Assembly: GCA_947174035.1 (NCBI GenBank)
Contig: CAMWHH010000053.1
Span: 1-5,613 of the forward strand
DNA: 5,613 bases
Direction of reading: 5' to 3'
Source of the DNA: an uncultured Mycoplasma sp.
GTDB taxonomy: Bacteria; Bacillota_I; Bacilli_A; Mycoplasmatales; Mycoplasmoidaceae
Of the stretch, positions 1-5,613 are shown one piece after another (positions within the stretch are counted from its first letter, which is position 1; each line of letters opens with the position of its first letter). The notes beneath the pieces are model-generated. The model saw only the letters and a list, made by a program, of their open reading frames with translations, searched no databases and had not been told where the DNA came from. A program made the position numbers and the translations under genes.

Positions 1-120
1 ATATAAAATTTAGTAAAATTTTTATTTTAAAAAATTCTTAAATTAAAAATTACAAACTAAATGATAGATTTATTCTTATGTTTTTGTTAATATAAAAACA
101 TAAAATAAAATGGAGTGTAT
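1..120. other. AT-rich leader region with remnant of upstream paralogue 3' flank
   Basis: No gene is seen in this stretch. Bases 37-66 closely resemble bases 686-716, the region just after the stop codon of the first paralogue: both carry CTTAAATTAAA-like sequence followed by ACAAACTAAAT. This suggests that the 3' flank of another copy of the same gene family lies here, with its coding part outside the window. The right end (65-115) carries the promoter and ribosome binding site of the first gene. The similarity is judged by eye in very AT-rich DNA, so it is suggestive only. Confidence 0.4.
65..104 (+). promoter_or_regulatory. Extended -10 promoter of paralogue 1
   Basis: TGTTAATAT at 85-93 is an extended -10 element (TGn followed by TAATAT at 88-93). 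The hexamer 17 bases upstream, TAGATT at 65-70, is a weak -35. The block 81-104 is nearly identical to 863-887 in front of paralogue 2, which supports a conserved functional promoter and leader. Transcription would begin near 100, giving a leader of about 20 bases. A GGAG ribosome binding site lies at 112-115, five bases before the ATG. Confidence 0.6.
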
Positions 121-678
121 ATGAGTAATTACTCTAATAACAATGGATATGGTAACCCAAACATTTCTAATAACAATGGATATGGTAACCCAAACAACTC
201 CAATGGCAATTGATATGGGAATAATCCAAACAATCAAAATAATAGTGTATATGGATATAATCAAAATTATAATACTAGCAGACCATCAGAAAAATTATTA
301 AACTCAATGAAAAGCGCATCTATTGCTTATATTGTTTTATTTTTCATAACTATTATTTTAATTGTTGCTGGATATGTAATGGTAATTTCTGGTGCTGTTT
401 CTGCAACTTATCACTATGATAATTATGGAAATATAGTTGTTGATGATTCATTTATTGTTTCTGTTGGTTATGGTTTTATAGGAATAGGAGTGTTGTGTTC
501 ATTTTGTCTATTTATTACAGGTATCATTCTTGCTATAAGAAGTGGAAATTTAAAAAATTATTTAAGAAATGATTTTAATGCTATTTTTGTACTTTCTGTA
601 ATTGGTATTTTTGTTGGGTTTTTATCTTTAATTGCTGCTTTTATGGCAATTTCTAAAGTTAATATGATTAGAAGATAA
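121..678 (+). CDS. Paralogue 1: small membrane protein with Asn/Tyr/Gly-rich N-terminal tail
   Basis: Protein of 185 aa; function not recognised. Residues 1-62 form a hydrophilic tail made of SNNNGYGNPN-type units. Two units are perfect at DNA level and a third is degraded. Hydrophobic segments lie at about 68-90, 115-139 and 154-178, and the protein ends KVNMIRR. There is no signal peptide or lipobox cysteine, so it should sit in the cell membrane. Lys near residue 57-64 and Arg/Lys at 140-149 predict the tail and the second loop inside, and the acidic, Tyr-rich loop at 93-114 outside. The start at 121 follows GGAG at 112-115, and the tail matches the tails of the two following genes. Trp31 is encoded by UGA (211-213), which makes the gene look as if it starts at Met63 under the standard code. 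It is about 70% identical to paralogue 2 around TM1. Confidence 0.85.
133..231 (+). repeat. 33-bp in-frame tandem repeat in the tail of paralogue 1
   Basis: Bases 133-162 and 166-195 are an exact 30-base direct repeat separated by one codon (ATT), giving a 33-base period. Each copy encodes SNNNGYGNPN. A third, diverged unit follows at about 199-231 (SNGNWYGNNPN). The period is a multiple of three, so gain or loss of a unit would change tail length without breaking the frame. Confidence 0.9.
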
Positions 679-696
679 TTAAATAAACTTAAAATT
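679..696 (+). repeat. 18-base 3' flank block shared with paralogue 2 (copy 1)
   Basis: The 18 bases directly after the stop codon of paralogue 1 are identical to those directly after the stop of paralogue 2 (1430-1447). The block starts TTAAATAAACTT. It shows that the duplication covered the 3' flank as well as the coding sequence. A role in transcript stability is possible but not shown. Confidence 0.75.
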
Positions 697-748
697 AAAT
701 TAACAAACTAAATTATATAAAAATTTAATTTTTACTTGATTAAAAAAT

Positions 749-795
749 GAAGTGCAATGCACAATATAAAATTTGTGCAGGTACTTCTTTTTTTT
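749..795 (+). terminator. Rho-independent terminator after paralogue 1
   Basis: The outer stem pairs GAAGTGC (749-755) with 781-787, including one G-U pair. A small internal loop (756-757 against 780) follows. The inner stem pairs TGCACAA (758-764) with TTGTGCA (773-779) around an 8-base loop. Eight T residues follow at 788-795. Six A residues precede it at 742-747, so it could also work weakly on the other strand. It is related to the terminator at 2185-2229. It lies about 70 bases after the stop, so the shared 3' flank is transcribed. Confidence 0.9.
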
Positions 796-846
796 CAAAT
801 ATTATTTGATTTGTTTTTTAAGCAATAAATAACCAAAATTATTTAA

Positions 847-887
847 TTGACTAAAATTATTATTTTTGCTAATATCAAAAACATAAA
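847..887 (+). promoter_or_regulatory. Promoter of paralogue 2 (TTGACT, 17-base spacer, TGCTAATAT)
   Basis: A -35 hexamer TTGACT at 847-852 is followed by a 17-base spacer and TAATAT at 870-875, with an extended TGn at 867-869. This is a strong sigma-70-type promoter. The block 863-887 matches 81-104 upstream of paralogue 1 almost base for base. Together with the terminator at 749-795 it makes paralogue 2 a separate transcription unit. The ribosome binding site AAGGA is at 893-897, seven bases before the ATG. Confidence 0.8.
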
Positions 888-904
888 TAATTAAGGAACT
901 ATAT

Positions 905-1429
905 ATGAGTAATTATTCAAATAATAATGAATATGGTAATAATCAATACAATAATAATCAACCATATAATCTAAACTATGGTAATAATTATAATCAACAA
1001 AATCCATCAGAAAATTTATTAAAATCAACGAAAAAAGCATCTATTACTTATATTATTTTATTTTTCTTAACAATTATTTTAACTATAGCTGGATCTATGC
1101 TTTTAATATCTTGAATTTTACAAGCTAATTCTTCACTTCAAAATGATAATTATTATGATAATCAAAACTATGATTATAAAAGTGATTTGCTTTCTACAGA
1201 TTTATTTATTAGTGCTGCTTTAATAGCAGTAGGAGCAATATCTGGAATTTTATTATTTATTATTTCAATTGTTTTAACCATAAAAAGTGAAAAACTTAAA
1301 AATTATTCGAATGATTTTGATGTTATTTTTATACTTTTTGTAGTTGGCATTTTTATTGGGCTAAGTTCATTAATTGCTTCATTTATGTCAATTTCTAAAG
1401 TTAACAAAATTAATAAGATTAAAAAATAG
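905..1429 (+). CDS. Paralogue 2: small membrane protein with Asn/Tyr-rich N-terminal tail
   Basis: Protein of 174 aa; function not recognised. Residues 1-36 are an Asn, Tyr, Gln and Gly-rich tail without a perfect repeat. Hydrophobic segments lie at about 46-70, 100-126 and 140-164, and the end is Lys-rich (KVNKINKIKK). The first outside loop (71-99) again carries Asn, Tyr and Asp (NDNYYDNQNYDY), echoing the tail. No signal peptide or lipobox is seen. Trp70 is UGA (1112-1114); read as a stop it would split the gene into a 69-residue piece and a later fragment. AAGGA at 893-897 fixes the start. In the 30 residues from PSE through TM1, 21 match paralogue 1, and 20 of 30 match across TM3, so these two are closer to each other than to paralogue 3. 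Confidence 0.85.
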
Positions 1430-1622
1430 TTAAATAAACTTAAAATTTTAATTATTGACTTATTTTTTAAAAGTTTCTAAAAAAATATATAGATATAAAA
1501 AGTGTAATTTTTTAATAATTTTCAAATTAAAAAATAACTAAAAAACATTTTTTGATTATTGACATTTCAATTAATTTTAATATAACAAAACTATAAATAA
1601 AAAATTATGAGGTTTTATAATT
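1430..1622. other. Intergenic region between paralogues 2 and 3
   Basis: It begins with the 18-base block shared with the flank of paralogue 1 (1430-1447). A weak all-A/T inverted repeat, 1461-1468 against 1480-1487, is the only hairpin-like structure. It lacks the GC stem expected of an intrinsic terminator, so read-through from paralogue 2 into paralogue 3 is possible. The right end holds the promoter and ribosome binding site of paralogue 3. No gene is seen. Confidence 0.55.
1559..1586 (+). promoter_or_regulatory. Promoter of paralogue 3 (TTGACA, 16-base spacer, TATAAC)
   Basis: A perfect consensus -35 TTGACA at 1559-1564 is followed by 16 bases and TATAAC at 1581-1586. A TAATAT at 1578-1583 resembles the -10 of the other two paralogues, but it would leave only a 13-base spacer and has no TGn. 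The ribosome binding site is GAGG at 1609-1612, ten bases before the ATG. Confidence 0.6.
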
Positions 1623-2150
1623 ATGAATAATTATCCAAACAATAATAATGGATATGGTAATGATCAATATAATAACAACAATCAGAATTATGCACCAAAT
1701 ATGCAAAATAATAATTATCATTCACAACCAAATCCAAAATTAACAAAATCTTTAAAAGATACTTCATTATCATATATTGTTAGTTTTTTTCTTTCTTTAA
1801 TTTTTTCAATTGCAGCTTTTGCTGTTAGTATAACTGGTACTCTTAAAGTTTTTGATCCACACACATCTGGATCTGAAATTGAAAAATTTGAACAAATATA
1901 TTTAGCTTTAGAAGTTATGGCTATAATTTTTTCTCTTGTAACTTTTATTATCGCAATAATATTAATTGTAAAAGTCAATGCTATAAAAAAACAAAGAAGA
2001 GATTGTGAAACTATTTTTATATTAACTATTGTAGGTATTTTTGTGCCTTTTGTAAGTTTAGTTGCATCTTTTATGATACTTTCAAAACTTAAAAAAACTA
2101 ATTCTGATTATTCTTATAATCAAGGATATGGTAATAATAGACCATATTAA
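1623..2150 (+). CDS. Paralogue 3: small membrane protein with Asn-rich tails at both ends
   Basis: Protein of 175 aa; function not recognised. Asn makes up 17 of the first 38 residues, with 5 Tyr. Hydrophobic segments are at about 48-74, 93-116 and 130-153. The loop at 75-92 is acidic, and the loop at 117-129 is strongly basic (KVNAIKKQRRD). Unlike its two neighbours it ends with a second short tail (SYNQGYGNNRPY) of the same composition as the N-terminal tail. TM3 keeps the family pattern IFIL..VGIF...SL.ASFM..SK but has Pro142 where the others have Gly. It has no Trp, no signal peptide and no lipobox. GAGG at 1609-1612 and the shared MxNY opening support the start. It is the most diverged of the three. 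The layout of a low-complexity tail followed by a few membrane segments recalls DUF4190-like proteins of Gram-positive bacteria, but I cannot show homology. Confidence 0.85.
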   Translation: MNNYPNNNNGYGNDQYNNNNQNYAPNMQNNNYHSQPNPKLTKSLKDTSLSYIVSFFLSLIFSIAAFAVSITGTLKVFDPHTSGSEIEKFEQIYLALEVMAIIFSLVTFIIAIILIVKVNAIKKQRRDCETIFILTIVGIFVPFVSLVASFMILSKLKKTNSDYSYNQGYGNNRPY

Positions 2151-2184
2151 TATTAAAAATACAAAAACTTTATCAAAAAAAAAT

Positions 2185-2229
2185 GAAGTGCAACACATAA
2201 TGCAAAATTTATGTGAGCGCTTCTTTTTT
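2185..2229. terminator. Bidirectional terminator between paralogue 3 and the sirtuin gene
   Basis: The outer stem pairs GAAGTGC (2185-2191) with 2217-2223, including one U-G pair. The inner stem pairs CACATAA (2194-2200) with TTATGTG (2209-2215) around an 8-base loop. Six T residues follow on the + strand (2224-2229). On the - strand nine T residues follow (complement of 2175-2183), so it can end both convergent transcripts. Its T-tract overlaps the stop codon of the sirtuin gene (2228-2230). Its left flank and outer arm match the terminator at 749-795, while the inner arms differ but still pair. Confidence 0.9.
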
Positions 2230-2938
2230 ATAACTTAAATTTCTCTTTTATTATTTTGTCAATTTTTAAAGCTGCTATAGTTGCTTTTTCATAAAAGACA
2301 AATTCAAAAAGTCTTTCATTAATATAAGGTTCTTTTTTTAAATTATTTAAAATATTAGTTGAATTAGATAAATATAACAAATGGTTTACATTGATTACAG
2401 CTCCACTTGTTCCTATAATTAAAACCACATCCTTTTCATTAACACTATTAAATATTTGATGAAGTTTTAAATATTGTGGTGCTTGTTCATTAAAAAAAAC
2501 AATATAAGGTTTAATTCACTTAGAATTACATTTAATACATTTTTTAAAATCATATGGCTTGTAATTTAAATCTTCATAAATATAATCACAGTCTGTACAT
2601 ATTAATTTGTTTGAATATCCATGTAAATGGATTACGTCTTCACAACCTGCTTTTTCTAATAAATCATCAATATTTTGAGTAATTAAAATACAGTTATTTT
2701 TTAATTTCTTTTTTCATTCTGCAATTTTAATGTGCATTAAATTTGGTTTTTTGTTTTTTAATTCTTTTCTTCTATCATTATAAAATTTATGAACAATTTC
2801 AAAATTTTGTTTTCAAGTTAAATAATTACAAACAACATTAATATCATAGTTGTTTCATAATCCAGTATCACTTCTGAATGTTTGTATTCCGCTTTCAGCA
2901 CTTAAACCTGCACCACTTAATATAATTAGTTTTTCCAT
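2228..2938 (-). CDS. cobB: CobB/SIRT5-type NAD-dependent protein deacylase (sirtuin)
   Basis: Protein of 236 aa, close to the length of short CobB forms. Sirtuins transfer an acyl group from protein lysine to the ADP-ribose of NAD, releasing nicotinamide. NAD-binding GAGLSAESG is at 9-17, with F21-R22 after it. TQNID is at 87-91, and the catalytic His106 sits in HLHG. The zinc cysteines are C114, C117, C134 and C137. The substrate-binding segment is IVFFNE at 146-151 (usually VVWFGE), and GTS is at 176-178. Y53-N-D-R56 matches the Y-x-x-R motif that lets CobB and SIRT5 bind acidic acyl-lysine such as succinyl-lysine. All four Trp codons are UGA. The start lies 16 bases after the lplA stop, so the two are probably co-transcribed; no clear Shine-Dalgarno is seen. 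CobB has also been reported to remove lipoyl groups, which fits the neighbour. Family is certain; preferred acyl group is inferred. Confidence 0.93.
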
Positions 2939-2954
2939 AATAGCATTTATTTTA

Positions 2955-3941
2955 TTAGTAATTTTTAAAAAACAATTCAATAATGTTTTCAATTGTTAAA
3001 TTTTCTAAAACACTATTTAAATTATAGTTTTTAACTATTTCTTTTATTTTGTTTATTTCATAATTTTGATTCAGAAAAAGTTTTTCAAATTCGTTTAAAT
3101 TATCACAAAATAAACCATCAGAAGTAAAAGAAATATCAGTAATTTTATTATTGTTTGTTTTTAGTTTCATTTCTAAAGATCCACTTGGAATTCTTATTTT
3201 GTTTGTATAGTTAAAATCAAAGTCTCTGCCATAAATTCATTCTTTGTTTCCAAATTTTTCTTCCACAAATTTTTGAACTTTCTCATTATTTGTTAAATCA
3301 ATAATTTCTCTTTTACAATTGTATTTATTTTCAAAAAATTCTATGAATTTTTCCTCAAAATCATTTTGGTTTATATCTATTAAATTTTTAATATTTTCTA
3401 CTCTACTTTTAACAGATTCTATTCCTTTAGAAATTAATTTAGTTTTATCAACAGTTAATAACTTAACCATTTTTTCTATATCAACATCAAATAACAAAGT
3501 TCCATGAATTAAATAATCGTTTTTGTGAAATAAAACTGCGTTACCTGAAACTTTTTTTTCATTAACTATAATGTCATTTCTTCCTGAAAATGTGGCTTTT
3601 ATTCCAACATAATTTAAAAATTCAACTATATCAATTAAACATTCTTTAAAATTGAATTTATTTTTTTTGTTTCTTTTAATGAAAGTAAAACAAATATTCC
3701 CATTGTCATGAAAAACTGCACCTCCTCCACTATTTCTTCTTACACAAGAAACATTAAGTTCATTTGCAAAAATTTGATTTACTTCACCTGCAAAATTCTG
3801 ATTTTTTCCAATGACAATAGTATTTTTGTTTTTTCAAAATAAGAATAAATCATTTTTTAAGTATTTTTCTTCTGCTAAATAATAATGTTCACTAGCTAAA
3901 TTAATTTGAGGGTTTGTTGTTGTTAATTTTATTATTTTCAT
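2955..3941 (-). CDS. lplA: Lipoate-protein ligase A
   Basis: Protein of 328 aa, near the 338 of the E. coli enzyme. It activates free lipoate with ATP and attaches it to a lysine of lipoyl domains such as E2 of pyruvate dehydrogenase or GcvH, serving salvage in the cytoplasm. The lipoate/ATP-binding motif RRNSGGGAVFHD is at 68-79 and GRND at 120-123. The conserved catalytic Lys is K130 in KVSGNA (K133 in E. coli). HGTLL is at 146-150 and SVKSRV at 176-181. The rest, to residue 328, is the C-terminal accessory domain typical of full-length LplA, so one chain should do both activation and transfer. Trp36 and Trp235 are both UGA; read as stops they would break the gene. The ATG at 3941 has AAGAG (complement of 3950-3954) eight bases upstream, and the N-terminus aligns with the family. 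It is the first gene of a unit with the sirtuin. Confidence 0.95.
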
Positions 3942-3970
3942 ATTAAATGCTCTTTTTTGTTTATGTTTAA

Positions 3971-4000
3971 ATTTTAATAATTTATTTTTTTCATTTTCAA
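3971..4000 (-). promoter_or_regulatory. Candidate promoter of the lplA-sirtuin unit
   Basis: Read on the - strand, TTGAAA (complement of 3995-4000) is followed by 18 bases and TAAAAT (complement of 3971-3976). Each hexamer is one mismatch from consensus. Transcription would start near 3964, giving a leader of about 22 bases before the lplA ATG. Such matches are common in DNA this AT-rich, so confidence is moderate. Confidence 0.5.
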
Positions 4001-4042
4001 ATTTATTATGTTTTTTAATGAATAACTAGCAGTTTTGTTTTA

Positions 4043-4048
4043 TATAAT
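4043..4048 (+). promoter_or_regulatory. Candidate -10 element of the tmk-holB-mnmE operon
   Basis: A perfect TATAAT lies 31 bases before the tmk start. No good -35 hexamer is present at 16-18 bases upstream and no TGn precedes it, which is common in mollicute promoters. A weak ribosome binding site AGG is at 4071-4073, six bases before the ATG. Confidence 0.5.
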
Positions 4049-4067
4049 TATTTCTAATAACAAATAA

Positions 4068-4727
<660 letters not shown>

Positions 4728-4729
4728 AT

Positions 4730-5557
4730 ATGATAGAAAAAAATAAAAAAGTATTTAAAAGTTTAATTAGAAGTAAACCATCTCCTTTGCTTTTAGAAGA
4801 ATCAAAAGCAAGTTTTGCAATTGAATTTGCATATGATTATATAAAATCTATTTGCTGTTCTGAATCTGAAAGTTTTTGTAATTCTTGTGAAGTTTGTTTA
4901 AAAATTGAAAATATTAATTATTTTGATTGTTATTTTGTTAATGCATATGAACAAAATATTTCAAAAGAAGAAATGGCAAAAATAATAACAAATTTTTCAC
5001 TTTCTTCATTAGAAAAATATAATAATAAATTTTTAATAGTATATGGTGCAGAAAAATTAAATAAACAAATAAGCAATATGCTTTTAAAAAGCATTGAATC
5101 TCCTAGTAAAAACACTTTTTATATTTTTATTACCAGAAATTACAACTCAATCATAAACACTATAAGAAGTAGATGCGTTTTTTATAAAGTAAATTCAGAT
5201 ATAGACAAATTTAAAGAAATATTGATGGAAAAAGAAATAGATGACAAATATTTAGATTTTTTTGTATCTAATTTTTATTCTGTAAGAGAAGTTTTAAATT
5301 TTTATAAAAGTGAAAATTTTTTAAAAATAATTGAAATTTACAACATGATTTTGGAAAAGAAAACATCTTTAACAAGTATTTATAAAGCAGTTACTAAGTT
5401 TAAAACACTTTCTTATTATGAAATTTCTGTTTTGCTAATTTTACTTGAACCTTATGCTAAAAATGAAAAAAAGGAGACAATATATTACTTAATTAATAGC
5501 TTAAAATACAACATAAACAAAACACTGGTATTTAATGAAATATTAAGTCTTGTATAA
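4730..5557 (+). CDS. holB: DNA polymerase III delta' subunit (clamp loader)
   Basis: Protein of 275 aa, on the short side for the family, as is common in mollicutes. Delta' is the rigid stator of the clamp loader that opens and places the beta sliding clamp on DNA. The region that is a Walker A loop in DnaX reads LLEESKASF (about 21-29) without GK, as expected because delta' does not hydrolyse ATP. A zinc module is seen as C42/C43, C50, C53 and C56. AEKLN at 107-111 matches the degenerate Walker B region, and LLKSIESP at 118-125 matches the conserved LLKxLEEP. S147-R148-C149 is the SRC motif that supplies an arginine finger to the neighbouring ATP site. Residues from about 160 on are the helical middle and collar domains and are weakly conserved. 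It follows tmk by two bases and precedes mnmE by four. The start has no clear Shine-Dalgarno, so translational coupling is likely. Confidence 0.92.
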   Translation: MIEKNKKVFKSLIRSKPSPLLLEESKASFAIEFAYDYIKSICCSESESFCNSCEVCLKIENINYFDCYFVNAYEQNISKEEMAKIITNFSLSSLEKYNNKFLIVYGAEKLNKQISNMLLKSIESPSKNTFYIFITRNYNSIINTIRSRCVFYKVNSDIDKFKEILMEKEIDDKYLDFFVSNFYSVREVLNFYKSENFLKIIEIYNMILEKKTSLTSIYKAVTKFKTLSYYEISVLLILLEPYAKNEKKETIYYLINSLKYNINKTLVFNEILSLV

Positions 5558-5561
5558 AATT

Positions 5562-5613
5562 ATGAATGATACAATTACTGCAATTGCAACACCAAACATA
5601 AATAGTGCTATAT
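5562..5613 (+). CDS. mnmE: tRNA uridine-5-carboxymethylaminomethyl(34) GTPase MnmE, N-terminal fragment
   Basis: Only the first 17 codons are in the window. The peptide MNDTITAIATPNINSAI matches the family opening (MNDTI.AI.TP.G.GAI), where NINS replaces the usual Gly-rich stretch. MnmE works with MnmG to modify the wobble uridine (U34) of certain tRNAs. It starts four bases after holB, and mnmE follows holB in the M. genitalium gene order, which supports the call. The short length limits confidence. Confidence 0.8.
   Translation, partial: MNDTITAIATPNINSAI

Noticed and set aside
133..231. CRISPR-like array
   Set aside because: Two exact copies with a 3-base spacer lying in frame inside a gene; it is a coding tandem repeat.
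76..264. Reverse-strand reading frame of 62 codons
   Set aside because: It is the antisense of the Asn/Tyr-rich tail, with a repetitive Ile/Val sequence, and has no homology or start signal.
307..678. Start of paralogue 1 at the internal Met (307) with no tail
   Set aside because: That start has no ribosome binding site. With UGA as Trp the frame opens to 121, which has GGAG in front and a tail matching the two other paralogues.
1112..1114. Frame-ending TGA splitting paralogue 2 into two pseudogene pieces
   Set aside because: The TGA lies at the end of TM1 and the frame continues into a region homologous to paralogue 1; it is Trp under code 4.
1455..1483. TTGACT (1455-1460) with TAAAAA 17 bases later as a promoter
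   Set aside because: The -10 is poor and paralogue 3 has a better placed TTGACA/TATAAC pair 100 bases closer to its start.
1718..1978. Reverse-strand reading frame of 86 codons
   Set aside because: Antisense to paralogue 3, with no ribosome binding site or recognisable motif.
2228..2938. SirTM-class (ADP-ribosylating) sirtuin because of the lplA neighbour
   Set aside because: It has the catalytic His106, four zinc cysteines and CobB-like Y-x-x-R; no macrodomain or GcvH-like gene is adjacent.
3319..3507. Forward-strand reading frame of 62 codons
   Set aside because: Antisense to lplA, whose conserved motifs run through this part in the other direction.
4930..5115. Reverse-strand reading frame of 61 codons
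   Set aside because: Antisense to the conserved core of holB.

Overview
The window is AT-rich and reads as a mollicute genome (Mycoplasma in the broad sense) using genetic code 4. All nine tryptophan codons in the recognisable genes are UGA and none is UGG, and four otherwise intact genes (the first two paralogues, lplA and tmk) plus the sirtuin only read through if UGA is Trp. The order tmk-holB-mnmE is the one known from Mycoplasma genitalium and M. pneumoniae (MG006 to MG008). That favours the Pneumoniae-group lineage, which includes Malacoplasma and Ureaplasma relatives, but the species cannot be named from the sequence.

Left third (1-2160, + strand): three tandem paralogues of an unrecognised small membrane protein of 185, 174 and 175 aa. 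Each has a hydrophilic N-terminal tail rich in Asn, Tyr and Gly, then three hydrophobic segments, with a conserved last segment containing VGIF/IGIF and ending SK. They have no signal peptide or lipobox. Genes 1 and 2 have a matching leader, extended -10 promoter and 3' flank, so whole transcription units were duplicated. Genes 1 and 3 are followed by clearly related rho-independent terminators. The first 66 bases resemble the 3' flank of gene 1, so the array may continue upstream.

Middle (2228-3941, - strand): a two-gene unit, lplA (lipoate-protein ligase A) followed after 16 bases by a CobB/SIRT5-type sirtuin. The sirtuin keeps its catalytic histidine, four zinc cysteines and the Y-x-x-R acyl-pocket motif. 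One gene attaches lipoate to enzyme lysines. The other belongs to a family that removes acyl groups from lysines, so the pair looks like a lipoylation write/erase module. Its 3' end shares a bidirectional terminator with paralogue 3.

Right (4080-5613, + strand): a housekeeping operon of tmk (thymidylate kinase), holB (DNA polymerase III delta' subunit) and the first 17 codons of mnmE (tRNA U34-modifying GTPase), with gaps of 2 and 4 bases. A 138-base divergent promoter region separates it from lplA. No tRNA, rRNA, insertion sequence or CRISPR array was seen. No gene-free stretch exceeds 300 bases; the longest is 679-904, which holds a terminator and a promoter.
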